A stretch of DNA of 64,000 bases, from contig JANQRP010000035.1 in assembly GCA_028284495.1 (NCBI GenBank), forward strand, positions 62,001 through 126,000, in the 5' to 3' direction. Below the pieces are notes generated by a model that worked only from the letters and a program-made list of their open reading frames with translations, was not told the DNA's origin and did no database searches. Positions 1 through 8,621 of the stretch are shown piece after piece. The stretch's first letter is position 1; each line of letters starts with the position of its first letter. The stretch comes from Longimicrobiales bacterium. Its GTDB lineage: Bacteria > Gemmatimonadota > Gemmatimonadetes > Longimicrobiales > Gaopeijiaceae. Position numbers and translations under genes: made by a program.

Positions 1-1
1 G

Positions 2-334
2 AAGGCGGGCTACAGCGAGCGGCTGCTCGATGCGCTGTACGCCCACGTCCCGCAGGTGAAGGGGAAGATCACCTACCACGAGCTGTCCACGCCGCTCTCC
101 ACGCGACATTTCACCAACCACCCCGACGGCGAGATCTACGGCCTCAACTTCACGCCGGAGCGTTTCGCTCAGCGCGGGCTCGGGCCGCGTACACGGATCA
201 GGGGTCTCTACCTGACGGGCCAGGACACCGTGGCGCACGGGATCGTGGGCGCTCTCTTCAGCGGTGTGGTGACCGCGTCCGTCGTACTGGGCCGAAACGT
301 GATCGCCGACGTCCGCAGGAGATCAGAGGTCTGA
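2..334 (+). CDS. FAD-dependent phytoene desaturase/retinol saturase-like oxidoreductase, C-terminal part
   Basis: Only the last 110 residues lie in the window; the frame is open from base 2 and the start is off the left edge. The visible end matches the FAD-anchoring C-terminus of the carotenoid desaturase, carotenoid isomerase and RetSat-like family: a segment beginning STPLSTRHF, then GLYLTGQDTVAHGIVGA, the glycine-rich stretch that in this family contacts the FAD. Such enzymes desaturate, isomerise or saturate polyene chains at the membrane using bound FAD. The substrate cannot be told from this fragment, and no other carotenoid gene is in view. The next gene, tenA, is convergent, with 78 bases between that hold nothing recognisable. 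Family assignment is good; the exact reaction is unknown. Confidence 0.75.
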   Translation, partial: KAGYSERLLDALYAHVPQVKGKITYHELSTPLSTRHFTNHPDGEIYGLNFTPERFAQRGLGPRTRIRGLYLTGQDTVAHGIVGALFSGVVTASVVLGRNVIADVRRRSEV

Positions 335-412
335 GGGTGCCCCACCGCCTCGACGTGCGCAGGCAGACCCTTCGTGACGCGGTCGTCCGGCGCGACCAGG
401 CCCTTCGCGCCG

Positions 413-1087
413 TCAGGGCCGCCAGGCCTCCCCCGACCAGCACATCTCCCAGAACTGCCACTCGTAGCGCGACGACAGGGTGAAGATGCGCTCGAGGCGG
501 GCACGCTTCGCTGCCGATGCGCCCTCGGCCTCGCGGTCGAGTTCGGCGCGCAGCCAATCCGCCGCCCCGGCGAACTCGTCGGAGGTGTACATCGCGACCC
601 AGTCCGCGTAGCGCGCGTCGGGCGACGTGCCCCACGACGCCATCTCGCGCGCGACGAAGAGGTAGCCCCAGGCGCACGGAAGCAGCGCCGCGAGCAGATC
701 CGCCAGGTCACCGTCCGCGGAGGTGCGCACCAGGAAGTCGGTGTACGCACGGGTCGTGGGCCACATCGGCTCCGCTTCCAGCTCCTCCTCCGAGATGCCG
801 AATCGCTTCGCGTAGCTTCGGTGAAGCGCCATCTCGGTGTTGAGCGTCATGTCGAGGACGCCGGCGTACCACGACATCGCCGCGAGCCGGTCGGCCTTGG
901 CGACCGCCCAGGCGAAGATCCGCGCGAACTCCTTCAGGTAGAGGTAGTCCTGCCGCACCCAGCGAGCGAAACGCTCTTCGTCGAGGGTGCCGTCGGCGAT
1001 TCCGCGCACGAAGGGGTGATCGAGCTGAGCGCGCCAGATCGGATCGGCCGCGTCGCGAAGGGCGTCGGAGATGGAGGAAGTCGTCAT
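413..1087 (-). CDS. tenA: TenA-type aminopyrimidine aminohydrolase (thiaminase II)
   Basis: A 224-residue all-helical protein of the TenA/heme-oxygenase-like fold. TenA enzymes hydrolyse 4-amino-5-aminomethyl-2-methylpyrimidine in thiamin salvage and can cleave thiamin. Family landmarks visible are the Asp of RQDYLY (residue 47), a cysteine in LLPCAWGY (138) at the place of the catalytic Cys of the TenA_C class, YTSDEF (167-172), and a C-terminal Glu near 209-214. I chose the ATG at 1087 because the family homology (short N-terminal helix, then HPFVRGI) begins there; the longer upstream reading frame would run through the region ahead of asnS. It is divergent from asnS with 116 bases between. 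No other thiamin gene is present, so its role as salvage enzyme rests on family knowledge. Confidence 0.87.
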   Translation of the reverse strand: MTTSSISDALRDAADPIWRAQLDHPFVRGIADGTLDEERFARWVRQDYLYLKEFARIFAWAVAKADRLAAMSWYAGVLDMTLNTEMALHRSYAKRFGISEEELEAEPMWPTTRAYTDFLVRTSADGDLADLLAALLPCAWGYLFVAREMASWGTSPDARYADWVAMYTSDEFAGAADWLRAELDREAEGASAAKRARLERIFTLSSRYEWQFWEMCWSGEAWRP

Positions 1088-1203
1088 GGCCCCAAGTCTA
1101 CGCCGTCGGGCGCTCCCGGTCAGCGTCGGCGGCGCCTTCCACCCCCTCCGGCCGGGGCCTACCTTCCCTCTTTCGGCCCCCTCCGACCCCGATCCGAACC
1201 TGC

Positions 1204-2502
1204 ATGTCCGCATTCACCGAAGTCACCGACCTCAAGGACCACGCCGGCGAGACCGTTCGCGTGGCCGGATGGGTGGACGCGACCCGCTCTCACGGGAAGG
1301 TCGCCTTCGCGGTGATCCGGGACGGGACCGGAGTGGTCCAGTGCGTGTTCCTCGAGAAGCAGCTCGAGGCGCCCGTCTGGGAGGCGCACGCCACGCTCAC
1401 CCAGGAGAGCTCGGTGATCGTCGAGGGTGAGGTGAAGCTCGACGACCGCGCGCCCGGCGGGGTGGAACTCGGCGTGACCGGCCTCGAGGTCGTCCAGATC
1501 GCCGAGGAGTATCCGATCCAGCCGAAGGAGCACGGGGTCGATTTCCTGCTCGACCACCGGCACCTCTGGCTGCGATCCTCCATGCAGCGCGCCGGGCTCC
1601 GGGTCCGACACGAGGTTCAGCAGGCCATCGCGGACTTCTTCTACGATCGCGGATTCACGCGCATCGACACGCCGATCCTGACCGGCTCGATCGGCGAGCA
1701 CGCCGGCACGCTCTTCTCGACCGACTATTTCGGCGAGAACGCGTACCTTGCGCAGACCGGCCAGCTCTACGTCGAGACGGCCTGCCCCGCGTTCCGGAAG
1801 GTGTACTGCTTCGGCCCGACCTTCCGCGCCGAGAAGTCCAAGACGCGCCGCCACCTGACCGAATTCTGGATGGTGGAGCCGGAGGTCGCCTTCGCCGACT
1901 CGAACGACAACATGCGTCTCCAGGAGGATTTCGTACGCTACGTCGTCGGACGCGCCGTCGAGCGCTGCGCCGAGGAGCTCGAGGTGCTCGAGCGGGACGT
2001 GTCGAAGCTGGCGCCGGTGATCGAGCAGCCCTTCGACCGGATCAGCTACACCGAGGCGGTCGACGTGCTGAAGGGGAAGGGGAGCGACATCGAGTGGGGC
2101 GAGGACCTCGGCGCGCCGGACGAGGCGATGCTGATGGAGGGCCGCGACGTACCGCTGTTCGTGCACGACTACCCGAAGACGGCGAAGGCCTTCTACATGA
2201 AGGAGAACCCCGACGATCCGCGGACCGTGCTGTGCGACGACCTGCTCGCACCCGAGGGGTACGGCGAGATCATCGGAGGCAGCCAGCGCGAGGACGACCT
2301 GGGCCGACTCCTGGAGCGCATTCGCGAGGAGGAGCTTCCCGAAGAGGCGTACTCCTGGTACCTCGATCTGCGACGCTACGGCTCCTTCGTCCACTCGGGC
2401 TTCGGGCTGGGGCTGGAGCGCACGGTGGCGTGGATCACCGGCCGGCACCACATCCGCGAGATGATCCCCTTCCCGCGGCTCATGAACCGGCTCACCCCGT
2501 AG
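1204..2502 (+). CDS. asnS: Asparagine--tRNA ligase
   Basis: A 432-residue class IIb aminoacyl-tRNA synthetase that charges tRNA-Asn. It has an N-terminal OB-fold anticodon-binding domain (about residues 1-110, beginning EVTDLKDHAGETVRVAGWVD), then the catalytic domain with motif 2 (FRAEKSKTRRHLTEFWMVEPE) and motif 3 (GFGLGLERTVAWITG). The segment GEHAGTLFSTDYFGENAYLAQTGQLYVE and the lack of a GAD insertion domain separate it from aspartyl-tRNA synthetase, a distinct copy of which lies at 48429. Length is close to the usual 430-465. Having both enzymes suggests direct charging of tRNA-Asn, although an indirect GatCAB route elsewhere cannot be excluded. Its TAG stop overlaps an 18-bp repeat that occurs again at 43603. 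Confidence 0.95.
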   Translation: MSAFTEVTDLKDHAGETVRVAGWVDATRSHGKVAFAVIRDGTGVVQCVFLEKQLEAPVWEAHATLTQESSVIVEGEVKLDDRAPGGVELGVTGLEVVQIAEEYPIQPKEHGVDFLLDHRHLWLRSSMQRAGLRVRHEVQQAIADFFYDRGFTRIDTPILTGSIGEHAGTLFSTDYFGENAYLAQTGQLYVETACPAFRKVYCFGPTFRAEKSKTRRHLTEFWMVEPEVAFADSNDNMRLQEDFVRYVVGRAVERCAEELEVLERDVSKLAPVIEQPFDRISYTEAVDVLKGKGSDIEWGEDLGAPDEAMLMEGRDVPLFVHDYPKTAKAFYMKENPDDPRTVLCDDLLAPEGYGEIIGGSQREDDLGRLLERIREEELPEEAYSWYLDLRRYGSFVHSGFGLGLERTVAWITGRHHIREMIPFPRLMNRLTP

Positions 2503-2516
2503 TGTGAACAGGCCCT
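2499..2516. repeat. 18-bp repeat, copy 1, over the asnS stop codon
   Basis: The sequence GTAGTGTGAACAGGCCCT is found here and, base for base, at 43603-43620. In both places the second to fourth bases are the TAG stop codon of the upstream gene (asnS here, lepB there). The flanks on either side differ, so this is not part of a larger duplication. No hairpin is evident. Its role is unknown; it may be one member of a dispersed family. Confidence 0.8.
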
Positions 2517-2557
2517 AGACGGGACCTCCCCTCGACTTCACTCCGGACGGCTCCCGC

Positions 2558-3589
2558 ATGGCACGCCTCGTCGTCGACATGAACGATCGGCGCCCGGTCT
2601 GGGCGCGACCCGACTGGTTCGAGCGGGAGCTCCGCGCGCTGCTGCCGGACGACTGGTCGCTCGCGATGCTCGACGCGCCGGCGGAGGGGACCGGCGACGG
2701 ATCGGCCGCGGCCCACCCGTCGGTTCTCGAGGCGGTCGCCGACGCGGAGGTCTACATGGGGTTCGGGATCCATCCGGACGTCATCACCTCCGGTCCCGGT
2801 ATCCGCTGGGTCCACTCCGGGTCCGCCGGCGTGGGGAGTTCGATCACGCGCGAACTGCGGGCCCGGAATCCGGTCTTCACCAACACGGCCGGGGTGCACG
2901 GTCCGCCCATGGCGGAAACCGTGCTCGGCATGATCCTCCACTTCTTCCGCGGCTTCGACTTCGCCGTCGTGAACCAGCGCGCATCCGCCTGGAACACCGA
3001 GCCGTTCTACGCGGCGGACTGCCCGATCCGCGAGTTGTCCGAGAGCACGGTGGGCGTCGTCGGCTACGGCGGGATCGGGCGCGAGCTCGGCCGACGCCTC
3101 GGGGCTCTCGGCGCCCGCGTGATCGGGCTGCGGCGGACGGAGGGGGCCGACGAGGACGGCGTCGAGATGGTCACTGGCGCGCACGGCCTGGACCGGATCC
3201 TGAGGGAGAGCGACGCGGTCGTGGTGACGGCGCCGGACACGACGGAGACCCGTGGGCTGATCGACGCGGACGCCTTCGTCCGCATGAAGCCGGATGCGAT
3301 TCTGGTCAACGTCGCGCGCGGCGCGATCGTCGACGAGGCCGCGCTCGTGGACGCGCTGCGGGACCGTCGGATCCGCGGCGCCGGCCTCGACGTGTTCTCC
3401 ACGGAACCGCTGCCCTCCGACTCGCCGCTGTGGGAATTCGAGAACGTCCTGATCACGCCCCACGTGTCGGGCGTGACGGACCGGTTCTGGCGGCGAGAGG
3501 CGGACCTGGTGCTTCACAATCTGACGTGCTGGATCGCGGGCGACACGGCCGGGATGCGAAACGTCGTCGACCTCGACGCGGGCTACTGA
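2558..3589 (+). CDS. D-2-hydroxyacid dehydrogenase, NAD(P)-dependent
   Basis: A 343-residue member of the D-isomer-specific 2-hydroxyacid dehydrogenase family, which reduces 2-keto acids to D-2-hydroxy acids or the reverse with NAD(P). The nucleotide-binding Rossmann motif GYGGIG is at about 169-174, followed by GLRR at the end of the second strand, whose arginines may favour NADP. The catalytic set is in place: Arg254 in VNVARGAIVDE, Glu283 in STEPLP and His302 in ITPHVSG. The substrate (glyoxylate/hydroxypyruvate, a phosphoglycerate or another 2-keto acid) cannot be decided; there is no ACT domain as in long SerA forms. It follows asnS after 55 bases and converges on mazG, with only 13 bases between the two ends. 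Confidence 0.88.
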   Translation: MARLVVDMNDRRPVWARPDWFERELRALLPDDWSLAMLDAPAEGTGDGSAAAHPSVLEAVADAEVYMGFGIHPDVITSGPGIRWVHSGSAGVGSSITRELRARNPVFTNTAGVHGPPMAETVLGMILHFFRGFDFAVVNQRASAWNTEPFYAADCPIRELSESTVGVVGYGGIGRELGRRLGALGARVIGLRRTEGADEDGVEMVTGAHGLDRILRESDAVVVTAPDTTETRGLIDADAFVRMKPDAILVNVARGAIVDEAALVDALRDRRIRGAGLDVFSTEPLPSDSPLWEFENVLITPHVSGVTDRFWRREADLVLHNLTCWIAGDTAGMRNVVDLDAGY

Positions 3590-3602
3590 TCCGGGGCAGC
3601 CG

Positions 3603-4490
3603 TCAGCCGGCGGCCTCGTCCGCCTTCACCCGGTCCCAGAGCGCGTCCAGCTCGTCCAGGGACGCGTCGCCGATCTTCACGCCTTCCGAGCGGGCGAGGC
3701 GCTCCACCGCCTCGAACCTCCGCGTGAATTTCCGGTTGGCAACCGCGAGCGCGGTGACCGGGTGCACCTGCGCCAGGCGAGCGACGTTCACGGCTGCGAA
3801 GAGCAGATCGCCCACCTCCTCCACCAGCGCGGCGGCGGGCTGGTCCGGCGGCCGGGCGTTGCCCGAAGGGGCCGGAGCGAGGCGGATCTCGTCCTCCACC
3901 TCGGCCAGCTCCTCGCGCGCCTTCGCGATCGCGCCTGCCGCATCGTCCCAGTCGAATCCGACGCCCGCCACCCGATCCTGGATCCGGTAGGCGGCGGTGA
4001 GCGCGTCGAGACCCCTCGCGAGACCCGAGAGCACGCCCGCGTGGCCGTCGCGTGCCACCTCCGCCGGCTCTTCCGGGTGCCGGGCGGCACGCTCCCGCGC
4101 CTTGATCGCCTCCCAGGACTCCTTCGGTCCGTCCCCGTAGAGGTGGGGGTGACGGCGCCGCATCTTCTCCTCGAGGCGCGCGGCCACGGACTCCGCGTCG
4201 ACCGTGCCGGACTCCTCGGCCACGACGATCTGGAACGCGAGATTCAGCAGGAGGTCGCCCAGCTCGTCCTCGAGCCGGTCCGTGTCGCCGTCGTGGATCG
4301 CGTCGGCGGTCTCGGCGGCCTCCTCGAGGAGGTGGGGGACCAGCGATGCGGCCGTCTGCCGCGCGTCCCAGGGACAGGCGGAACGAAGGAAGCGGACGAG
4401 GGCGAGCGCGCGATCGAGCGTGCCCGGAGCGGTCGTGGCGTGGTCGTGCCCGTCGGCGGGAGAGGGCGCGGGCGAGGGAGTGTCGTTCAC
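3603..4490 (-). CDS. mazG: Nucleoside triphosphate pyrophosphohydrolase MazG
   Basis: The protein has two MazG domains. The N-terminal one reads RSACPWDARQT...HLLEEAAETADAI...LEDELGDLLLNL, with the metal-binding EExxE/ExxD pattern; the C-terminal one reads GFDWDDAAGA...REELAEVEDEI...VEEVGDLLFAAVN. MazG hydrolyses NTPs and dNTPs to the monophosphate and pyrophosphate, clearing damaged or excess nucleotides. With the GTG at 4490 it is 295 residues, close to the usual 260-280. An ATG at 4518-4520 would add ten residues but would overlap the divergent alr start by two bases. Neither start has a well-placed ribosome site, so the start is uncertain. Residues around 210-235 (APSGNARPPDQPAA) are a low-complexity insertion between the half-domains. 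Confidence 0.88.
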   Translation of the reverse strand: MNDTPSPAPSPADGHDHATTAPGTLDRALALVRFLRSACPWDARQTAASLVPHLLEEAAETADAIHDGDTDRLEDELGDLLLNLAFQIVVAEESGTVDAESVAARLEEKMRRRHPHLYGDGPKESWEAIKARERAARHPEEPAEVARDGHAGVLSGLARGLDALTAAYRIQDRVAGVGFDWDDAAGAIAKAREELAEVEDEIRLAPAPSGNARPPDQPAAALVEEVGDLLFAAVNVARLAQVHPVTALAVANRKFTRRFEAVERLARSEGVKIGDASLDELDALWDRVKADEAAG

Positions 4491-4518
4491 GAACGAGTCG
4501 TCGCATCTTCCCGGCGCC

Positions 4519-5655
4519 ATGTCAACGAATCCGCCCCTCCGCTGCCGGGTCGAGCTGGACCTCGCCGCGCTCCGTACGAACCTCGACCGGATTCGTGCGC
4601 GCCTCGCGCCCGGCGCTCCGCTGATCGCGATGGTGAAGGCCGACGCGTACGGGCTGGGGGTGAAGCACGTCGTGCCCGCCCTCCGGGACGCCGGCGTGCG
4701 ATGCTTCGGGGTGGCGTCGGCCGATGAGGCGCGTGAACTCCGGGCTCTGGGGGTCGAGGACCGCGTCGTCGTGTTCGGGCCGTTCGCTCCGGGGATGGAG
4801 CGGGCGGTGGTCGAAGCCCGGGCCGAGGCGACGGTATCCGACCTCGCGACGATCGAGCGATTCGCGGCGGCCGCCCGCCACGGCGCCGTGCCGATCCACC
4901 TGGAGATCGACACGGGAATGGGGCGTGCGGGCGTGCCCGCGCGGATCGCCGAGAAGACGGCCGCCGACTTCGGGGCGGCGCTCTCGGCGGACGGCGTTCG
5001 GTGGGCGGGCGTCTTCACGCACCTGCACTCCGCGGACGAGCCGGGACGTCCGGGGGCCGCCGAGCAACTCGACGCCTTCCGGCGGGTCGTGGCGGGGCTG
5101 GCCCCGCCGCCCTCGGTCGAAGTCCACGTGGCGAACTCGGCGGCGGCGTTCTGGGACGCACTTCCGCCGGGGGTCGGCGCGCGCCCCGGCATCTACCTGT
5201 ACGGGGCCCCGGTGCCGGGCGGGCCGACCCCCGCGCCGGTCGCGGCCCTGCGCGCCACGATCGTGCGGGTGGTGGACGCTCCGGTCGGCGCCACCGTGGG
5301 CTACGGGAGTACCCATCGGGCGGCGTCACGGGAGCGGTGGGCCACGGCGGCGATCGGATACGGCGATGGCCTGCCGCGGGCCCTCTCGAACCGTGGGGGA
5401 GCGCTGATCCACGGCGTGCGATCCCGCATCGTGGGGCGGGTGTCCATGGACCTCACCGTCCTCGACGTGACCGGACGCGAGGATGTCCGGCCGGGCGACG
5501 ACGCTACCTTCGTCGGGGTGGACGGGCCGGCGGAAGTCACGCTCGCGGAGGTCGCGGGGCACGCGGAGACCATCCCGTACGAAGTACTCACCGGCCTCGC
5601 CCCGCGCGTTCCCCGCCTCGTGTCCGGACCCCCGCCTGCACCGCGCAATCGATGA
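4519..5655 (+). CDS. alr: Alanine racemase
   Basis: A 378-residue PLP enzyme that interconverts L- and D-alanine for peptidoglycan synthesis. Lys40 in MVKADAYGLG is the PLP-binding residue, and the C-terminal barrel carries VSMDLTVLDVTG and GYGDGLPR as in other Alr proteins. I took ATG 4519 because the family homology (VELDLAALRTNLDRIR) starts ten residues in; a longer upstream frame would run antisense through mazG. It is divergent from mazG with nearly abutting starts, so the two must share a compact promoter region inside or next to each other's coding ends. Its stop overlaps the start of cdd (ATGA), so those two are translationally coupled. Confidence 0.93.
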   Translation: MSTNPPLRCRVELDLAALRTNLDRIRARLAPGAPLIAMVKADAYGLGVKHVVPALRDAGVRCFGVASADEARELRALGVEDRVVVFGPFAPGMERAVVEARAEATVSDLATIERFAAAARHGAVPIHLEIDTGMGRAGVPARIAEKTAADFGAALSADGVRWAGVFTHLHSADEPGRPGAAEQLDAFRRVVAGLAPPPSVEVHVANSAAAFWDALPPGVGARPGIYLYGAPVPGGPTPAPVAALRATIVRVVDAPVGATVGYGSTHRAASRERWATAAIGYGDGLPRALSNRGGALIHGVRSRIVGRVSMDLTVLDVTGREDVRPGDDATFVGVDGPAEVTLAEVAGHAETIPYEVLTGLAPRVPRLVSGPPPAPRNR

Positions 5656-6062
5656 GCCTTCCCGACGCCGTTCGATCCGAACTCAGGGCCCTTCTGACGC
5701 ACGCCCGATGCCCCTACAGCCGGTTTCCGGTCGCCGTTATCATCCGGGACTCCGTCGGGACCCTTTTTCGCGGAGTCAACGTAGAATCCGCCGCCTTTCC
5801 GAGCGGGTTCTGCGCGGAGAAAGCGGCGCTGGGCGCAGCGGTGACGGCCCTCGGGTCAGGGGTCGCTCCCGAGACCGTCTGGATCGCCACCGATACCCGG
5901 GTCGCAACGCCTCCGTGCGGATCGTGCCGCCAGCTCCTGTCGGAGCTCGCGCCCGACGCCGAGGTGGTCTCGTGGGCGGTGGAGACGGACGTGGTCCGAC
6001 GCTGGACCGTGGCCGAACTGATGCCGGACGCGTTCGACTTCGAGGTCGATTCGTCCGAATAG
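5652..6062 (+). CDS. cdd: Cytidine deaminase
   Basis: A 136-residue homotetramer-type cytidine deaminase, which converts cytidine and deoxycytidine to the uridine forms in pyrimidine salvage. It shows the zinc and proton-shuttle motif C54-A-E56 in GFCAEKAAL, the second zinc motif PPCGSCRQLL (Cys89 and Cys92), and the substrate-binding NVESAAFPSG. The usual CAER is CAEK here, a mild substitution. The ATG at 5652 overlaps the alr stop by four bases. Length matches the short tetrameric class. Confidence 0.93.
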   Translation: MSLPDAVRSELRALLTHARCPYSRFPVAVIIRDSVGTLFRGVNVESAAFPSGFCAEKAALGAAVTALGSGVAPETVWIATDTRVATPPCGSCRQLLSELAPDAEVVSWAVETDVVRRWTVAELMPDAFDFEVDSSE

Positions 6063-6101
6063 GGGACAGACGATGGGATCAGCAGCACCTGGAGATCGCG
6101 C

Positions 6102-7451
6102 GTGACGCGCACGCCGGACAGCCGGACCCGCGCCGCCGCACGCTCGACGCCGGCTCGCGTGGCGGTGACCCTGTTCGTGGCGGGGCTCGTGGGCGTGTTC
6201 GCGGCCTGCGAAGAGCAGTCCCCGACCTCCATCGACCCGGACGGCGTTCCGCTCGAGGTACGCACGGTCGAGATCGAGATCCCCTGGTCGGAGTTCGGCG
6301 GTCGATTCGAGTCGTTCGGCGGCTTCGGTTCGCCCTCCCTGATCGGAGCGCCCGTGGTCGCGCGGTCTCTCGGCGGGCTGGTGGACGCTCGCTCGCTCGT
6401 GCAGTTCGACACGCTGCCGACCGGCGTCGCGGTCAGGGATTCCGCCGGCGTGCTCGTCACCGACACGCTGATCACCTTCCGATCCGGCCAGCTCATCGTC
6501 GTGGCGGACACCGTGGGTGTGGACAGCCTGACCGAGTGGACGTTCGCGGCGGGTGTGCTGGAGCAGACGTGGGACCCCCGGACCGCCACCTGGGAGGCGT
6601 CGGTGGACTCGGTGGGGGAGCAGGCGGCGTGGGACGAGCCCGGCGCGGGGCCGGTGCGTCCGCTCGGCGAGGCCACGGCGGTGGTCGGAGAATCGGAGGA
6701 CTCGCTCCGGTTCGATCTGGACCTTCAGACGATCGCGGAGTGGGCGGACTCGACCGACAGCCCCCGGTCGGCGCGCGTCGATCTCGTGGCCGGCGCCGAG
6801 CGGGTCCGCATCCGGAACGTGTCCCTGCGCCTGGAGATCGGGTCGAGCGTCGCCCCGGACACTACGGTCTTCCGAACCGTTCGATCGTTGCGCGAGACGT
6901 TCGTGTACACCCCCGAACCCGACGCGCCCGATGCGGTCGCCCGAGCGGGCGGCGCACCCTCCTGGCGGACCGTACTCGGCCTCGATATTCCCGACCAGGT
7001 GAACGGTCCCGCAGAGTTGTGCGAGCTGGCCGGGTGCCCCTTCACGCTGACATCGGGGTCTCTCAGTCGCGCCTCGCTGGTGCTGCGAAGCCGAGCCAGT
7101 TCGCCTGCCGCCTTCCAGCCGGTGGATAGCGTGGTCCTCGACGTCCGCCCGGTGCTCGCGCCGGACGCACTCCCCAAGTCGCCGCTCGGGAACTCGATCG
7201 TCGGGCAGGCCTCGCTCGGTCCGGACGCGTTCGGCGAGTCGCCCGGCGAGCCGTTCGAGATCCCGATCACGGACTTCGTGCGCGCGATCCTCGACGCCGA
7301 GGAAGGCGAGAACCCGCCGGCGGACCTCGCGCTGCTCTCGCTCGTCGAGCCACTCGATCTCGCCTTCGTCGAGTTCGACGGACCCGGCGACGCGGGTGCG
7401 CCGGTCCTGCGGCTTCTCGTGACGGTGTCCGACTCCGTGACGTACCGATGA
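6102..7451 (+). CDS. Predicted lipoprotein of unknown function
   Basis: A 449-residue protein with a lipoprotein signal: a basic start, a hydrophobic run (VAVTLFVAGLVGVFAAC) and lipobox Cys36. GTG 6102 is preceded by GGAG at a good distance. The mature part is rich in Asp, Thr, Ser and Val, with repeated blocks such as SLVQFDTLP, WDPRTATWEASV and ASLVLRSRA. These resemble beta-sandwich DNRLRE-like secreted proteins, but the match is loose. Its last codons overlap the start of the next gene, an outer-membrane barrel protein, as ATGA, so the two are almost certainly made together and may act together at the cell surface. I do not recognise a specific function. Confidence 0.7.
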   Translation: MTRTPDSRTRAAARSTPARVAVTLFVAGLVGVFAACEEQSPTSIDPDGVPLEVRTVEIEIPWSEFGGRFESFGGFGSPSLIGAPVVARSLGGLVDARSLVQFDTLPTGVAVRDSAGVLVTDTLITFRSGQLIVVADTVGVDSLTEWTFAAGVLEQTWDPRTATWEASVDSVGEQAAWDEPGAGPVRPLGEATAVVGESEDSLRFDLDLQTIAEWADSTDSPRSARVDLVAGAERVRIRNVSLRLEIGSSVAPDTTVFRTVRSLRETFVYTPEPDAPDAVARAGGAPSWRTVLGLDIPDQVNGPAELCELAGCPFTLTSGSLSRASLVLRSRASSPAAFQPVDSVVLDVRPVLAPDALPKSPLGNSIVGQASLGPDAFGESPGEPFEIPITDFVRAILDAEEGENPPADLALLSLVEPLDLAFVEFDGPGDAGAPVLRLLVTVSDSVTYR

Positions 7452-8617
7452 GCGGGCGACATTCGGGCTGGCTGGCGGGCTGGCTGCTTGCGGCGCTGCT
7501 GATCGCACCGGTCCCCGGGCAGGCGCAGTCGCTGCTCAGCATCGACGGCTTCGGGATCCCCCAGCCGGGCCTGGACGGGCGTGCGCTCGCTCTCGGCGGC
7601 ATCGGGGTCGGCCTCGGCGGGGCACGGCTCTCGGCCGTCGACCCGGCGGCGGCCGCCGACATGATCGCCGCCAGCATCGCCTTCACGGGGAGCAGTGCCT
7701 GGATCGACGTACGCCGGGGCGAGCTCTCCTCGGACTTCTCCACCACGCGGTTCCCGATGATCGCGGTCTCGTACCCCGCCGGGGAGTGGGGCGTCGTGTC
7801 GGTGAACTTCGCATCGGTCCTGGACCAGACCTGGGAAGACCAGCGGTCCTCGGTGATCGACATCGGCGGTGATGGCCAGGCGTTCGTGCGCGACGTGTTC
7901 GAGTCGTCGGGCGGCGTGTCGGCCCTCGAGATCGGTTGGGCGCGCCGCTTCGGCCGGGTCGCCGTCGGCGCCCGAGGTGGGCGATACACGGGCAGCCTCC
8001 GCCGCACGCTCACGCGCGTCTTCGACTCGGTGACCGTCGGCTCGCCTGTGCCTCCGTTCCAGACGGGGGGGCGCTGGGACTATTCGGGGATCACCGGGAT
8101 CGTGGGTGCGTCGGCCTCGATCGGCAGCCAGACCTTCCTGTCCGGATCAGTCCGGTTCGGGGGCGACCTCGAGGCCGCCGCGTCCGACGACACCGGTGGA
8201 CCGGACGACACGGTGGGCATGCCCACCGACCTGCGGGTCGGAGGCTCGTTCCTTCTCGCTCCGGAGCTCGTGGCGAACGCGGGCTTCCAGTACGCCGACT
8301 GGTCGGCGACGGACCCGACCGGACGCGCGGGTTGGCGGTTCGGGGGCGGCATTGAATGGTCGGGGGCGCGCATCCTCGGAAAGGAGGGCGCGTGGCGGAT
8401 CGGTGCGCATCGGGCACAGCTGCCGTTCGTGCCCGAAGATGCGGACGACGCCACCGAGACGCTGTTCTCCGGAGGGCTCGCGCTCCTGCTGGTCCAGAGC
8501 GACACCGGTCCACTCGGGTGGTTCGACTTCACGCTCGAGTTCGGTGGGCGGTCCTTCGGCGACATCAGCGAGGACCTGCTCCGCTCGACCCTTTCGGTGA
8601 GCATCGCGGGATTCTGA
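7448..8617 (+). CDS. Outer-membrane beta-barrel protein, PorV/OmpP1-like
   Basis: A 389-residue protein with a clear signal peptide (hydrophobic WLAGWLLAALLIAPVPGQAQ). The mature start, DGFGIPQPGLDGRALALGGIGVGLGGARLSAVDPAAAA, resembles PorV-like and OmpP1/FadL-like barrels, in which an early block of small residues precedes a statement that the protein lists asparagine- or alanine-rich sites. The rest alternates short hydrophobic strands with glycine and aspartate turns, ending in a strand with a terminal aromatic residue (STLSVSIAGF), the usual barrel-assembly signature. It is coupled to the lipoprotein before it. Whether it is a transporter, an adhesin or a secretion partner cannot be told from sequence. 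Confidence 0.68.
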   Translation: MSGRHSGWLAGWLLAALLIAPVPGQAQSLLSIDGFGIPQPGLDGRALALGGIGVGLGGARLSAVDPAAAADMIAASIAFTGSSAWIDVRRGELSSDFSTTRFPMIAVSYPAGEWGVVSVNFASVLDQTWEDQRSSVIDIGGDGQAFVRDVFESSGGVSALEIGWARRFGRVAVGARGGRYTGSLRRTLTRVFDSVTVGSPVPPFQTGGRWDYSGITGIVGASASIGSQTFLSGSVRFGGDLEAAASDDTGGPDDTVGMPTDLRVGGSFLLAPELVANAGFQYADWSATDPTGRAGWRFGGGIEWSGARILGKEGAWRIGAHRAQLPFVPEDADDATETLFSGGLALLLVQSDTGPLGWFDFTLEFGGRSFGDISEDLLRSTLSVSIAGF

Positions 8618-8621
8618 CGTC

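Noticed and set aside
335..412. A tRNA gene or small RNA between the oxidoreductase and tenA
   Set aside because: No cloverleaf, T-loop GTTC or CCA end, and no promoter or terminator.
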